A stretch of 64,000 nt of DNA from Cenococcum geophilum 1.58 (taxonomy: Eukaryota > Ascomycota > Dothideomycetes > Gloniales > Gloniaceae), in the NCBI GenBank assembly GCA_001692895.1, contig KV748176.1:4927092-4991091 (forward strand), written 5' to 3'. The notes under the pieces were generated by a model. It was not told the origin of the DNA, ran no database searches, and saw only the letters and a program-made list of their open reading frames with translations. Shown here piece by piece: positions 11,951-25,200 of the stretch; positions within the stretch are counted from its first letter, which is position 1; each line of letters begins with the position of its first letter. Position numbers and translations under genes: made by a program.

Positions 11951-13400
11951 TTAAGTCTAATTCTTAATTGTCCTAGTCTTAAGCCTACTATTGCTATCTA
12001 TAGGGGTCTTCCTACGGGGCGTCCTCTTCCTTATATCCCCTATAACCCTTATATCCCTAATTAGTCTAGTAATATTACGCGGTATTACTTCTAGCCTATT
12101 AAGGCTTGGGATGGCTAGCCTAGCCCTCTAGTGTTAAAGGTAGGAAACGCTAGGAAGGCGCCTACGTCCCCCTAGCTTATCGCCTATTATTTCTATTTAT
12201 ATAACCTAGCGTACAGTTATTCCCGTAGCTATTAAGCCCTTACCTTCTATCTCCTATATTTAATATAGTTTTCTCTCTCCTACGCCTTATATGTGCTTCG
12301 GTGGTAGTTCGCGCATTTTATTTAGTCTTAATTTAAGTAATGTCTTATATTATAGGGGCCTATATAGTGGCCGTAGCACACCTATACTGCGTATATAGAT
12401 TAGGTGTGTCCCCATTATATATAGCGATAGTATTATTTTAGGCGTAGTCTGTAGTTATAAAGCCTTATATTATATATAAGGCCATTTATAATTATTCCTT
12501 TTTGGATAAGGAGTTTTTATATTCCTAGTATATATATGCTAACAATAAGGGAGCCATACGTTCGTTCGGCGTCTCCCTAGCGAGTCTCTAACAACCCTTA
12601 TATCCTCTTATTATTCTTATTATATACTTAGTTTACATTTTCCTATTAAAGCTATTAGATTTAGGTAATTTTAAGTCCTAGTATAAGGCGTTCCGTTTAT
12701 CTTACTATCTTCTATATAATTGCTGTATTATCTACCTAGCGTCCCTTTTCTACCCTAAAGCTTATAGAAACCGCTAGGACTTTAACTAGGTAATCCTTAT
12801 AGAGTACTTTTATACTAATACGTTCTCCTAGCCTATCCCCTACCCTTACGGCTCATTTCTTTACCTATTAGTCCTTTAGGGTAACTCTAATATCTCCGCT
12901 CTTAAGGTGTTAGACTATAATAGCGTTATGGACCTCTTTGCGTATCTTTATAAGGACTTCTATTTCTAATTATTCCCTAAGCCCCTCTACTTATTCTATA
13001 TTTAGTTATATTATAATTATATACCCAGTTATTAACTTAAGGGGGGTAAGTTCCCTATGCTGTAAAAGCGTAGCTATAGCGGCCTAGGTGCGGTTCGCCG
13101 GTAAGGGGGGGTTATACTTATTTTTAATTTTACTTAGCCGTTAGAGGATTTAATTAAGGGTTTACTAGAGGGGCGCCTAAGGTTCGCTAGACTAGCGGAG
13201 CTATTTTGCTAGCTATATTAGTTTATTATAGCTAACGGTTACTCCCCTATAATTCTAGATATTAGACGCGTCCAATAGGCTTTATATTTTATTAGATACC
13301 TTCTTAATAGAGGTATTTCCGCTTTATAGTGTGGTATTCGCCTATCTTTATTATAGAGGGCTATTGCTAGGCGTAGTTTTAGCAGTCGCGCGCGAGTGCG
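11951..13400 (-). pseudogene. LINE 1 ORF1 (gag-like) remnant
   Basis: Position and composition suggest ORF1 of a Tad-type LINE, which encodes an RNA-binding protein with CCHC knuckles. I see cysteine-containing stretches near 12300-12480 but no clean knuckle, unlike LINE 2. Strongly mutated. The assignment comes mainly from its place upstream of the endonuclease. Confidence 0.45.
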
Positions 13401-13532
13401 AGCCACCGTCGTTTAACGTGTACCTCCCCTACGATGCATGCATCTTAGGGGGATTCTCTAGGTGTTTTTCAGGGTTCTTTTAGTTAGTTTTGGTCTTTTT
13501 AGGCCGGGTGTAGCAAGAGCTCCTTTCCCCAT

Positions 13533-13758
13533 TATAATTATATTTATAATTTTAGTTTAACTATCTATCTCTAAATAAAATATAGTTAAAAGTTATATTT
13601 ATATACTTAATTATTTATATAAGGCTTACTAGAAGTCTAAAATAAACTAGCTTTTATAATTAGATATTATTAAATTAGGAAGTCTATATAGCTTAAAGAT
13701 ATATTTAATAAAATATTTAGCTACTAATATTATATTAATTAAGTCTATAAGAATTATA
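13533..13758 (-). pseudogene. G1 integrase core fragment, flanked by the two LINE duplications
   Basis: Between LINE 1 and LINE 2 about 200 bases of G1 remain. The - strand reads like the integrase catalytic block F---F-L--LP--I-S-Y--QF (FRLHGLP--IVSDRG-QFTS in relatives), followed by the ST-F---TDGQTE-type block. The segment contains the LINE 1 duplication (13533-13546) at one end and the LINE 2 duplication (13744-13758, TCTATAAGAATTATA) at the other. Fossil. Confidence 0.75.
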
Positions 13759-14480
13759 AGATAAGATATTCAATTACGCTGTTGCAGCTCCCATTAGGGT
13801 CTATATAGCGAGTCTATATAGGTATATATATATAAAAGGGAAACCGTATAGCTATAGCCGGATAAAACCTCTCCTTCTACTATTATGCGGCCTATATAGC
13901 CTCTCTTCTAAATAGTAGCTGCTAAGCATAAGTAGACGTCTCCTTAAGGCGCTATAGAAAAGCCATCTTAATACGTACTTATAGGTCCGTTTAGTAGGGT
14001 ATATAGCTAGGGCCTAAGTTCCGTCCTAGTTAATTTAGTTATCTAGGTAGGGCAAGGGCTAATAGCCCATAAGGCTAGTAGTGTAGAAGTCTATACACAG
14101 CTCTATAGCTCTATAGCTATAATAGTACTAGGGCGTATTACCTACTAAATTCTATTAAGTTCTGCTAAGTTCTACTAATTTGCTAAATTCTACTAAGTTC
14201 TGCCAACTTACTAAGTTCTACTAAATTCTACCAAATTTTGCTAGCTTGCTAATTTCTGCTAATTTCTACTAGCTTACTATATTCTACTATATTCTGCCAA
14301 CTTATTACATTCTACTAACTTTTACTAACTTGTTAAGTTCTACTAGGTTCTACTAGCTTACTAAGTTATACTAAATTCTACCAGATTCTGCCACACCTAA
14401 GTATTCTACTATATTCGGCAGATTGCCGTAACATTGCCGTAATTTGCCATACTTTACCGTACTCTACTATCCTCCTCTTC
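13759..14480 (-). repeat. LINE 2 3' region with degenerate TTCTGCTAA-type tandem array
   Basis: From about 14140 to 14420 the + strand is built from variants of TTCTACTAAGTTCTGCTAAA, repeated about twenty times with a 10-14 base beat, with an echo of TTGCCGTAA repeats to 14460. It lies in the 3' untranslated part of LINE 2. The same TTCTGCCAAATTCTGCC phrase occurs in the LTR and 3' region of Gypsy G5 (about 55940, 62640, 62975). No gene. Confidence 0.65.
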
Positions 14481-17400
14481 TTAAGGTACTTCCTAGCCTC
14501 TTCTTTTTACCCTAGCTAGCTCCCTAGCTAGTAAGAGGTATAGTAGGAGGTTTATTTATATAAACTAGTCCATAACTACCTTAGCAGCCTTTAGCTTAGC
14601 TAGGAGCTCTCTATATAAGGATATTCCAGCGCGGTAATATATTTCTACCTAACCAGCGGTGTGCCTAGGGTAAAATACTATTACGTATATTATTAATTGT
14701 TAGTTATAGCCGTATAGGCAGGCTAGAGTTAGGTACCCTAGTACTTTCTAGTAGTAGAGGTATCTATTAAGCCCTATATACTCTATTCTAAGTAGCGTAT
14801 TAATTATACTCTCTATCTTAGTAAGCTTTACGTAGCGTTTATAGACCTTCTTATTCTATAATTCGGCCTAGGCCGTTATGCGGTACGTAAGTATACTCTA
14901 GTACTTTTCCTACTCCTTTTTCTACTGCTTTTTAAACGCCTCTTATACCCTAGCCCTTCTATTCTTCCTATATTATGCTTTAGATAGGTCTACTAGCTGT
15001 ATATCTATCCCTATAATAGTAGCCGCTATCCTCTTAAGCTTATCCCTTCTAGTAGGCCGCATTAGTGGCCTTATTCTAGGTCGGAGCTAATAAGCTATTA
15101 TAGTTTATATAGTATTACACTCCCTTTTAATATGTTCTCTTACCTACCCCTCCTATATTCTCTTTATGTAGGCTATAGCTAGCTCCTCTAGGTATATCTA
15201 AAGCGGCGGAAACCCCGTCTTGTACTCTAGCACTACTATTAGCGTTAATTTATACGCCCCCGTAATAGTACAGAGGTATAGGTTTTACGCTATACCTAAT
15301 TAGTATAGCTTAGCTTTACTTATCTCCTTAGGCTTTGCCTACTTTAGTAGTGAGTACTAGGTGCTATATCTATATAAGATTACCGGCCAGACTATAGTGG
15401 AGTATATTATCCGCGCCTTCTAAAAGAAGGCGCCCTATATAGAGGCTGTGAGCCGAGTTAGTGCGGCCATTTACATAACCATTTTTGTCTTAACGATGTT
15501 AATATATAGTCCCTATTTAAGCTTTAAGTTAACTTATACCCTTAGTACGCGTAGGTTACTAACTAGGCCTTCTATAAATCTACATATATTAACTATGGCC
15601 TTTATATTAAACTTTTTATAGCTTTTTATAAAATAGATAAGGTGGTACTTTTTTAGGGCGAACACTACCCTATACCGGCGTGCCTACTTTATATATTTTT
15701 TATGCGCCCTTTTTAGGGCTCTATAGTTCTCCTCCATAGTTTTACTATATATTAGTATATTAAAGTCATTAACGAACCTAAATGCTGTAGTAGTGCCCCC
15801 TTATAGCTCCGGCAAGAGCGTATAGGTAAAGAAAAGGAATAAGATTGGCAATAACGCTAAGCCTTAGGGTATGCTAGTGTTTGTCTATATTATTTACGCT
15901 ATATATCCTCCGATTAAGAGCCTTATTATTTAGTTATTAAGGAAGGACTTTATAAACTTTACTATCTAGTAGGGTACGGCCTAGGCTTTTATATTATAGA
16001 TTAGTCTTTTATAGAAGACTTAGTTAAAAGCCCTAGAAATATTAAGGCTAAGCAGTAATGCTACTAGGTTTAGGTTACTCCTCTATACTATATATACCTA
16101 TTAAGTTAGTAGTTTTAGCGCTGTTTATATTAAGCGCCCTAGCCTTACTTCTATCTAGCTAGCTAGTAGTATACCCATCTCTTTCGCAATTTTAAATAAC
16201 CTACTAGTTACTATTCTCTTAAGTAGCTTCCTAATAGTGTTAAGTAGCGTAATCGGCCGGTAGGCCTTTACCGTAGAGTAGGACGGCTTCTGCGGTTTCT
16301 AAAGGACTACTATAATAGAGTTTTTAAATGGTTTTAGGTAGTATCTAATTACTATACAGCTGCTAAAGAGCTTAGCTAGTACTAGGGCTAGCTACTCTCC
16401 ATATATTTTAAGGAATTAATTAGTAATCTTCTTTAAGCCTAAGGCCTTATTAGGGGCAAGCCTCTTTAGGGCTATAATAATGTTCTCCTTTTTAACTTCT
16501 TCCTTTATAGTTCTTAGCTCTAGGTATATAAAACCTAGTATATTACTAAGGTCCGCCTCTATAGGCAGCGGGAAAAAAAAAGCTTTATAAGGATAGCGGC
16601 CTTCTCCTTATTATTATAGTATAGGGTCTCTTCTCCTAATCTACTAATAAAAGGGAACTATAGTAGGGCCTTTGGCTTCCCGTCCGCTATACGCGCCTAT
16701 TTTATTAACCTCTACACTCCCTTAGGGTCGTTTATTAGCTTATTAGCCTCTTACTAAATTACCCTTTTCTTTTTATTATATATAACTCTGTAGTTAATCT
16801 AATTAGGTACTAACTAGGAGGCCTTTTACGCCTAAAAAGCCTGCCGGGTTTCCTTTACTACCTCCATATATTCCTCTAACTACGCTTTAAAGGCTTACGG
16901 CAAGGGCCGCGTGCTAAGTATTATCTTTACTATAATATTTTTAATCGCCTAGTATATATCCTCTACTAGTATATCTAGTTTGTCTTTTATGTCGTACGGG
17001 AACCTATATAGGGGTTAAAGCCGGCCCTTTAGTTTATTTTATACTACCTTTTAATTAGCCTTCTTCTATAGTGGTCTCCTAGGTAATAGAGGCCCCTTTA
17101 GCGCCTTTATATCTACCTCTATAGTAATAGGGAAGTAGTTGGACCCTATATGCTAGCAGTCCTACCTTTGACTCTATAGTAGTCTGTTAATAATCTAAGG
17201 GGAGGTAAATACTAGATCTAGCGTGCTCCTTAATATACCTTTTACCCACGTCTCTATGCCCACCTTAGTAGCTAGGCTTAGGCTAGCTGCCTTTATAGCG
17301 CGGATAAGGTCATCCGCTACATTATCTGCGCTTATTACTACTATACCCCCCTAGAAGGGGTAGTGTAGGTTAAAGTCTCCTAACAGTATATATTCTCCTT

Positions 17401-17950
17401 TAGCTTTTAGCAGCTTCGGTAATACGCGGAGGCTACTATTTATCTATTAGGGGTTATAAATATTATAAATCTAAATAGTCCGCTCGCGGCCCTTTAGTTT
17501 AATTATATATACGTCTGCTAAGTAGTATATAGGCACCTACTTATTTATATTAATGGCCTTATTTATATAGAAACAGACCCTTATATTACCGACTCCCGTA
17601 TATACTAGGTAGTAGAACTTTATAGTATATATTATATTTCCTTAATTCTTCCGCTACGGCTCCTAAATAGCTAGTATATCCAGCTAGGGGTTAGCCTACT
17701 CCACCTTTTATAGGAAGTAGAGCAGTACGCCGTTCCTACTATTATTAGTATTATACTATATAATTATAAGCGGATTCCAGTGTCTTAATATAAGATATTT
17801 ATGCTAGCCTCTAAGTTAGCTAAGTCGGTACCCTTCGGCGTTTATTTACTCCCTTATAACGTAGTTTTAGAACCTCTAAACGCCTCTCTCTAGATTTAGG
17901 CTTCTGCTTTTACTTTTATATTAGGCTCTATACTTTATAGGGGCTCCTAA
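14481..17950 (-). pseudogene. LINE 2 ORF2: endonuclease, reverse transcriptase and C-terminal region
   Basis: The - strand RT block LLPILFLFFTYTLLPEL followed by FRFVNDFNILIYSKTMEEN lies at about 15870-15730. It corresponds to the SPILFL and F-DD boxes of LINE reverse transcriptases. The ALKRAHKKY---AR stretch that follows matches the RT thumb of Tad-type elements. Endonuclease-like sequence (a DFNLHH-PWG-type block) is at about 17350-17400 and S-LDL-F-type text near 17220. ORF2 is broken by dozens of RIP-type stops. The region 14481-15400 likely includes the RNase H/cysteine-rich C-terminus, but I cannot place its catalytic residues. Confidence 0.75.
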
Positions 17951-19560
17951 GTTGCTAGGACTTAGATTAGGGCGTATATACTACTATTTAGCGCTATTTA
18001 AAGTGTTAATTAGAGGGTTCTCTAGCCCTTTTTCTTTCTAGAGTAGTTAATAATCCACGGTCGGCCAACCTTTTGGGGGGCCTCCTCTGCCTATATAAAG
18101 CTTTCCCGCGTAGTTGTTTTCTTTAGCTTCCTTTTCTTAGTTTGTTACGAGGCCTCTTTAGTAGTAATCTCGTACTATAATTGTGATTACTATCCGCTTA
18201 TGGGCGCCTTATAGGTGCCTATATAGTGTATTAGCGTAAAGGCCCTAATTGCTACAGCTTTCTCCTACTGCGTCCGCTTAACGCCGCACGCCCTATTCTA
18301 TGCCTTATAGTTTGCCTTATAGTTAATACACTTCTTAGGTAGATCTCCTACGCACTCGCTAGTGTTATATTGCCTAGCGTAGCGTTTACATCTAGCCTCT
18401 CTCCTATAGCTCTTAGCTATATGGTTAAAGCCCTAGTATTTAAAGCATTGTGTTACTAGAAATGTCGTCTCATGCCTTATAACTAGGTAGTAGTCTCCTC
18501 CTAGGAAGAGGCCCTAATTAAATAGCGCATTTACTATCTCTTCCGACTATACGCCCATAATAAGTAACAATTAAACTTTTTCTCCCGTCTGGACTTTTTC
18601 TGGCCTTTTTTACGCCAGCCTTTCTACTATAAGTCCCGCTATAGTGCAGTTCTGCTTAATTATGTCCTCTATTATTTACTTAGCCTCTAGGCCCTAAATA
18701 GTAAGGCTTATAGGCACTACGTAGACCTCTACTAGTACTGGCAGTACGGCTAATATAGTAGAGCGCCCTAGGACCTTTATCTACCCTATTTCTTATAGCA
18801 ATCTATTTTTTATGTCTTTATCTATAATATATGCCCTAACGTTGCCACTCTATAGCTTCTTTATGGCTTATATCTTATAGGTATTTAGGGGTCCTACGGC
18901 CTAGAGCTTATATACTAGGGCTTAGCTATTCTACTTTAAGGTTTCCTTATAGTTAGCAGCGTCACCTATACAAATTATAATCTTGTTTACTTCTATAGGT
19001 TTATAGGCAGCTTATCTTATAGCTTAGGGCATTATAGGTATAGTGGCAGCGGCGTATATGTATAACAGCGGGCCTGTAGACGCCGGTCTGCTCTTTATAG
19101 CCATTATTACGGCCCTTTAGAGGGCGCTAATATCTATCCGAATTGCTTTTATATCTTAGGCATACTATTCCTGGGTTCCTTAAGTCTAGGTAAGCTCCGC
19201 TAACATAGCAAAGGCTACCCAGAGGGTCGTAATCGCGGTAATAAGGAAGGAGAGCATAGTAGTACGCTCCTTATCTACATTAAGAGATCGTTTCTATAGC
19301 GCCTGCTAGGTTTATTCTACGGCTTATATAGTCTATAGGACGCGTTCTTAAAGGGCGTGTTATTTAATTAGGGTTGTTAGGGTTGGGGGTAAGGGCTTAT
19401 TTATTTGTTGTGATCCGGCTTTAGGGGCTATATACTAGAAAACACCACGTATACCTCCACTAACGCCGAATTATGGTGTGTGATATTAATAGGAAGGGTT
19501 TCTATAGTCTTCTAAAGCTCGTAGAAGCTCTATTAGGCTTATTTTAAGGGTTTCTTTAGT
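17951..19560 (-). pseudogene. LINE 2 ORF1 with CCHC-type knuckles
   Basis: On the - strand, the stretch at about 18460-18260 reads CFKY-GFNHIAKSYRRE, then ARCKRYARQYNTSEC, then KKCINYKANYKA---ACG. This is the spacing of two to three cysteine knuckles at the end of Tad-type ORF1, an RNA-binding protein that forms the ribonucleoprotein with its own RNA. Several Cys/His positions now read Tyr, as C-to-T change produces. Many stops. The start is not definable. Confidence 0.65.
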
Positions 19561-19577
19561 AGGCGATTGCATCGTGT

Positions 19578-19933
19578 TCTATAAGAATTATATATTATAT
19601 TTTTATAAAATAGTTAATAACTATTATAATATTTATAAACCTATTACTGTTAGGTAGGTTAACTATAAAGTTAATTAAAATATCTTGCTATCTTTATATT
19701 AAAATTAGTAATAGTTAAAATACTTCTTACTTTTTTATATAAGAGGTCTTCCTACGTATATATATTTTATATACTTAAATGTATTTTTATATATAGTTAT
19801 ATATTATAGGCTAGTAATATACTTATTAAATAATCTTATAGGTCTTTATATAGCTAGAATGCCCTACTATAGGGGAATTATATATAAATTTAAGTATCTT
19901 AAATTATAAGGGTTTAGAATTTGGGACTATTAT
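19578..19933 (-). pseudogene. G1 integrase N-terminal and core fragment
   Basis: Starts with the right copy of the LINE 2 duplication (19578-19592). The - strand then shows the integrase entry (G-----KT block near 19880) and the block ILINFIVNLPNSNRF followed by IVINYFIK at about 19690-19610, equivalent to MDFIVGLP-S-G----VVVDR-TK. It stops at the Copia B insertion (target ATTAT, 19929-19933). Fossil. Confidence 0.75.
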
Positions 19934-20099
19934 TGTCGGGAATAAGGTAAGCGGTCGTCACGTGTCGTCGCGGCACTAGCGTGGCGAGGAGCCTTAAGCT
20001 CTTCGCCCTTCCTTAATTCTATACAATTAAGTATTATTAACAACATTACTGTATCTACTCGAGTAGTACTGGTGAGGGAGTTACCCTATATTACTAATA
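19934..20099 (+). repeat. Copia B 5' LTR
   Basis: 166 bp matching 25710-25875. Begins TGTCGGGAATAAGG and ends TACTAATA (the other copy ends TACCAACA). Confidence 0.9.
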
Positions 20100-22200
20100 C
20101 TAATTAGTGGTTAAATATATAGTTAACTATAGAATAGTAAGGTTATTAATAGAAGAGACAGTCTCGTGTAGGGGTGCTATATACGCTTATATAGAATGGA
20201 TCCCGGCGATACTATACTCCCTTAAACTTGCGGAAAACCAGTAATAGAAGTGTTACTGAGTACTGGGAGATACTAAATTGCGTCTATTACGTAGAACAAC
20301 TACGTTTACGAAGATTTGGTTAAGTACTTTAGGTTAGAAGTGTTACTAAACTTAAGGTCCTAAGTTAACGTCCGAAACGCGTTAAATAATATCTTAAATT
20401 GCCTACCTCTTAACAGCAAACCTATAAGATTCTATAAAACCGAAAACCCTACCTACCTTTAACCTATTATGGCGTTAACCTACCCAAAGAAGTATGAGGA
20501 AGATATTAACCTAAAGATATAGAATAAAGACATTAACCCTATAAATGCCAAGTAAAAGGACCTAAATGGATTCTTATTATACCATATGGTATACTATATA
20601 GACAGTAAATACAACAATACTATGCTATGGTATTGCATAAAGGAGGACTTTATTAGATGGATAAAGGAAATATAGGCTTTTGCGAATAAGCTTATTATAT
20701 AAGACTTCTGTAACTTCCTTTAAGAGAATAGAGTATTTATCCCTATAGATGGAAGCGCTATTAGAGATAATATTTAGGAGTAAGTTATTAACGTAAAAGA
20801 AGAGCACGAATGGACTCTATAAGAGATTAAGCACCAACTACGCACTATAAAGAAGCTTAACTTATAATGGAATCCGAATGATATACTAATAGAGACACGT
20901 TTAAATTCTATTGCTCTAGGCACGAGTTTTTATATTCCATATCTATTGCTTCCATTATTTTTAGCTTCCTAGGATCTACTAATTTAACCTATAACTTTAA
21001 TTACTAAATAAGAGTAAGCGCAAGATCCCCTTGCTTCGCGATTTAATAACCTTTAAACTCTATTATAGTAAGATTAGGTACTACGCCGTATTCCATTAAG
21101 ATCTATATTTCTACTATAGCCTATAAAGCAATTCCCACCTTAATTTCTAATATAATTTTAACGTGGCCTAACACCGCTTAGAGGTACCTTAAAAATGCTT
21201 ATAGAGCTTACGAAGCTCTATTTAGACCAGGAGAAGAGGTTTAACGAGGAACTATATAATATCCTTAATTTAAAGCTGTATATCTTCTATAACTGTGGCT
21301 AAAAGGTTAAACTAGAACCTAACTAATATTATAACGCCTATTTCATTATACTTAAGGGCCGCGCTAGTACCTTCTATTATAATTATTTGGTAGGAAAATG
21401 ATATAATTTTAACCAAATAATATATAAGATAAGATGCTACTTTAAAACAGAGGAGAATAAGCAGCAGTATATATTGGAGTAGAGAGAGACTACCTTCTTA
21501 AGGATTATTGCGATAAACCTAGATGTCTCTTAACTTAATTATCTCTAAAAGCTCTTTAATTAACTTTAGATAATTTAGTATAGTTTATTTAAATTATATT
21601 AAAAGGACTTTAGCCTACGTAATTAAATTATTAGCGTATACTAAGGTGTTAAAGAATACAATCTTGCTCTCTTTAATCCTATAAATACTTATAAAGGAGT
21701 ATATACTTAATTAAGATCCTCTATTAGCACCGCTCTGCGCTCTTAAGAAGTATAGCAATTTAACATCTAACCCTAACCTACTCCAACCGACCTGGCTAAT
21801 TAATATAATTATGGCTGGACCGACTAAATATATAGTAGCCGTGGTAGGGGATATAGTAGAGGGTACAATTAACGTCAACCATGAGGTAATTATGGAGGTT
21901 TATTTCGGAGCAATTGTTAAAAGAAGTACTACGTTTATAAGAAGCTAAATTACTAGTTAACTAGGCACCCCCTTAATAGACGAAAGGAGGCATATAATAA
22001 GTTTCGCTAGAGCGCATAAAACGTCAAAAACTAAGAGGTTACTCTAGCCTACTTTTAAAGCTTCCTGGTTTAATATAAAGGCGAAGAAGATCTTAAGGGT
22101 AAGGTTAATAAGGCCAAACAGCTCCTTATAGATATAGAAATTAAGGACTACTCTCTTAACTAATACTTTACTAAGTATAGTAAGGTAAATAGTATATAAA
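20100..22200 (+). pseudogene. Copia B leader and gag
   Basis: Opens with CTAATTAGTGGTTAAATATA, the same post-LTR phrase as Copia A. Coding-like text begins near 20470 (an ATG at 20469 is followed by a lysine/glutamate-rich stretch). A - strand open frame at 20625-20807 is antisense and is not a gene. The part after 21220 matches Copia A 2640 onward. Fossil with many breaks; the nucleocapsid knuckle is not clear. Confidence 0.55.
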
Positions 22201-25200
22201 CCATCGCTGTCCTTAATAACTAATCTACGCTTTATTCTATTACAAAGTTAAATATCTTTAATAAGCTAAAGGAGAGTTCCGTATTCTCCTTTAATAATAG
22301 ATACTTAGTAAACGTCTTTTATAGTATTATACTAGATACTAGAGCCATAGGAGTATCAACAGTAGGAGAACCTTAAGTTTAAGCTCTTTAGCAGCTTAAT
22401 AGCTCTGTTTAGATTAACTAATTAACGGTAGGCTAACATACAATTTGCTTTAGTAAGGATATTACAATCTCTCTTAGTATAATTAAGGTCTAAACCCCGT
22501 TAGGATATATTACTTTCCATATTATTCCTATAAATACCCTATTTCTATTCTACATCCAAAATATAAATAAATTAGGTGTTAAGCTCGATAACCTTAAGAA
22601 TATGCTCGTTTAGGGAGATAATTGGGTACCCGTTATACGCAAGTAGGGTTACCCTTAGTTACTCCTTTAATAGCCAGAAAGGAGTATTACTTAAAGCCAC
22701 TTAACCGAGTTAAAGCTACGTTAACTATACCGTTGTTTTAGCTACCTATCCATTTACTAACTGCTTAGGGTTCTTTAGCGAGCAGGTTATAAAGTTAAGG
22801 TTAAAATAATTAAGCATCTTATAAAGTACTGCTATTACTACTAAATAAACTAGAAGTCCCCTAGCCGATTTAAGTTTACCCTTAAAGATAACTATAACTT
22901 TAACTTCTGTATTATTATTAATATTATATATCTTAGCGGCAAGCCAGTACTCTAAGTTATTAACTCCTTAACCTCCTTCTAAGCCGCACGCTTCTTAAAG
23001 AATATATTAGCTAGGAACGCATAGGATACTCTTTAATTATACTAGATTAATATCTACCTAAGACCCCCTAATTAAGTTATTTACGACGTAGGAAGGAACT
23101 TCTTATTTATAGAGTTTTGGCAATAGGTAAAGGTAATGGAAATTAAGGTTAAGGAAGTCCCTATTAAGGCATATAATAATATTAGAAAAGTAGAATAATA
23201 TTACACGCCATTACGCTAAGTATATAAGATTATTTCTTTAGAACTAGAGGGCGCTAGTAAAGAGCTTATCTTATAGATAGCTGTTAAGGCTATTAACGAT
23301 TCCGCTAGCCTAGATAGGCTTATACCTATATTGCTAGTCTTTAGCGCCTACCCTTAAATAACTAATAATTCTCTACTATCTCTATCTGTTATATAATAAG
23401 CTGAGGCTATCTATAAGGTAATAAAGGAGGTGCGCCGTATCTACGCTACACGCTAGGTTAACGACGCACTAAGAATAAGAAATGGTCTAAACACCTTAAT
23501 AATAATAGATCTACCACTCCAATCTAAAGTACGGGTATGGCGTAAGAAAGGGGGCTAGTTAGGCCTATATATACTTATCGCTATTAAGGGTTAAACTTAT
23601 ACTCTTTAAATGCCCTATAGACCTACTTAATTTCGCTTAACCGTTGTTAAGCCCTACTATAGAGATAATAGTTTTAAGCCTTTATAGGATGCCCTAGAGG
23701 ATACCTTAGAGAAGAACTACGATTAATATACTCTAGAAGGCGACTATAATTCTAATATAATTATAGCAGATGTGCCGCAACTATAACGCGGTAAAGGTTA
23801 CCCAAAAGGATTATAAAATCGCTAACATTTTATTAATTTTAAAGAGCAATTCGTTGCTGCCATTAAGAGTAGAGTTAAGTTATTAATGGCCTTTATAATA
23901 GCTAAAGAAAAGGCGGACTTTAAGCTTGCAAAACAACTCTAAAAGAAAGGCCGTATTATAACTCTAGGAGCCCCTTTTTAAGCATCTAATAAGCAGGAGA
24001 TTAATGGTCTTATTATAAGAGGAGTCTTTAAATTTAAGAAGTATAACCCTACTAAGTTTTAATGGAGTTCGTATCTTTAAGTTAAAAATAGTTAATAAGA
24101 TTAAAGGCAAAGCTACTAACACCCTATTTAAGAAGTTGAGACTAGTTATTTAAGGTTATAATAATAATAGTAAGAAAGTAATTCTTATATAATCCCCTAT
24201 AATTTAACAAGCTAGTTAATAAGTTATTATTACGCTAGCTCCCTCCTTAATAAAGAATAAAATAGCGGTTTATTTATAAAATATTACTTAGGTATATACC
24301 TAATTAGAGACGTACCTTTAGCGCTTAATACTAGTATACCTTTTAGAGTAAATTTGTTACTAATATCCCGAAGATATAATTATAGTTATACTTAAGCTAT
24401 TATATAGAATTGTAGAGGTGGGAACTTATTAGTAGGCTACCTATAGTAAGCACTATAAGGAGAAGCTCTTAATAACTACTTTTATATTTAATCCCTACTT
24501 CCTTATTATAACTACGGGAACTCTATTTAGAATTGTCGGCATATAAACTAATAATATAATTATCTTAGGAGACGGTTAATTCTTAGCTCTTAAAGAAGAT
24601 AAGCTAGTAAAGGTAAATCTTATAGCAAAGCTAAAGGAAAGACTTAACTTAATAACACTACTGCTTTTTAATAAATGTATCCTCTCCCTAAACAAGAATT
24701 CTATTGCTTTATGCCAGAAAGGTTAAGGTAAGAAGATTAATATTATTAATGTTAATTCTCTAAAGTAAGGAGATGTAGAGTAACGTGCTTATGGAGTTTA
24801 TATTACTTTTATCTGTTAACTTAAGGCTTCCTTTAATCTCTCTATTGCCGCTTAATACTAGGAACTAACTAAGGAGGACATTCCTACCCTAAATAAGCGC
24901 CTTTCCTGGTAAATAAACTATCTTAATTAGGGACTACTCTATATACCTATTAATCTTCCTACCGCTAAGCTCTTTGTATTTATTAATAGATTATTTATAA
25001 ATAATAAAGATTTTAGCTCCTAGCTAAGATATAAGATTATTATTATAAATAAATCTACTAGAGAGAATAACTTTACAATCTACGGCAATCTTATTTATTA
25101 GAGCTTAACTAAGAATAAGCGTATTACTTAAAGCGTTCTAGCGTTAGAGATATATGGAATAGTTAGCGGAGCTAATATAGTAATTGCAATTGCAACTACC

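Larger units (their letters stand above)
7982..13532 (-). mobile_element. LINE 1: Tad/I-type non-LTR retrotransposon, about full length
   Basis: A 5.55-kb LINE on the - strand between 14-bp duplications. Its 5' end is at 13532 (reads ATGGGGAAAGGAGCTC) and its 3' end at 7982 (an AT-rich tail ending in TAAATTATTAT, not poly-A). In its own direction it has an ORF1-like region (about 13400-11950), an endonuclease (about 11900-10900), RT (about 10400-9400) and a C-terminal RNase H/cysteine-rich region to about 8450. It is heavily RIP-mutated, with stops throughout, and it splits the G1 integrase. Known full-length Tad-type elements are 5-7 kb, so 5' truncation is unlikely. Confidence 0.85.
13759..19577 (-). 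mobile_element. LINE 2: Tad/I-type non-LTR retrotransposon, about full length
   Basis: A 5.82-kb - strand LINE between 15-bp duplications TCTATAAGAATTATA (13744-13758 and 19578-19592). Its 5' end is at 19577. In its own direction it has ORF1 with cysteine knuckles (about 19400-17950), an endonuclease (about 17900-16950), RT (about 16650-15500), a C-terminal region and a long 3' non-coding region with a degenerate tandem array. It is heavily RIP-mutated. It belongs to the same superfamily as LINE 1 but is a different family, because the two do not align base for base outside motifs. Confidence 0.85.

Noticed and set aside
14140-14420. Regularly spaced repeat array considered as a CRISPR
   Set aside because: Units are 10-14 bases, degenerate and without unique spacers; the genome is fungal.
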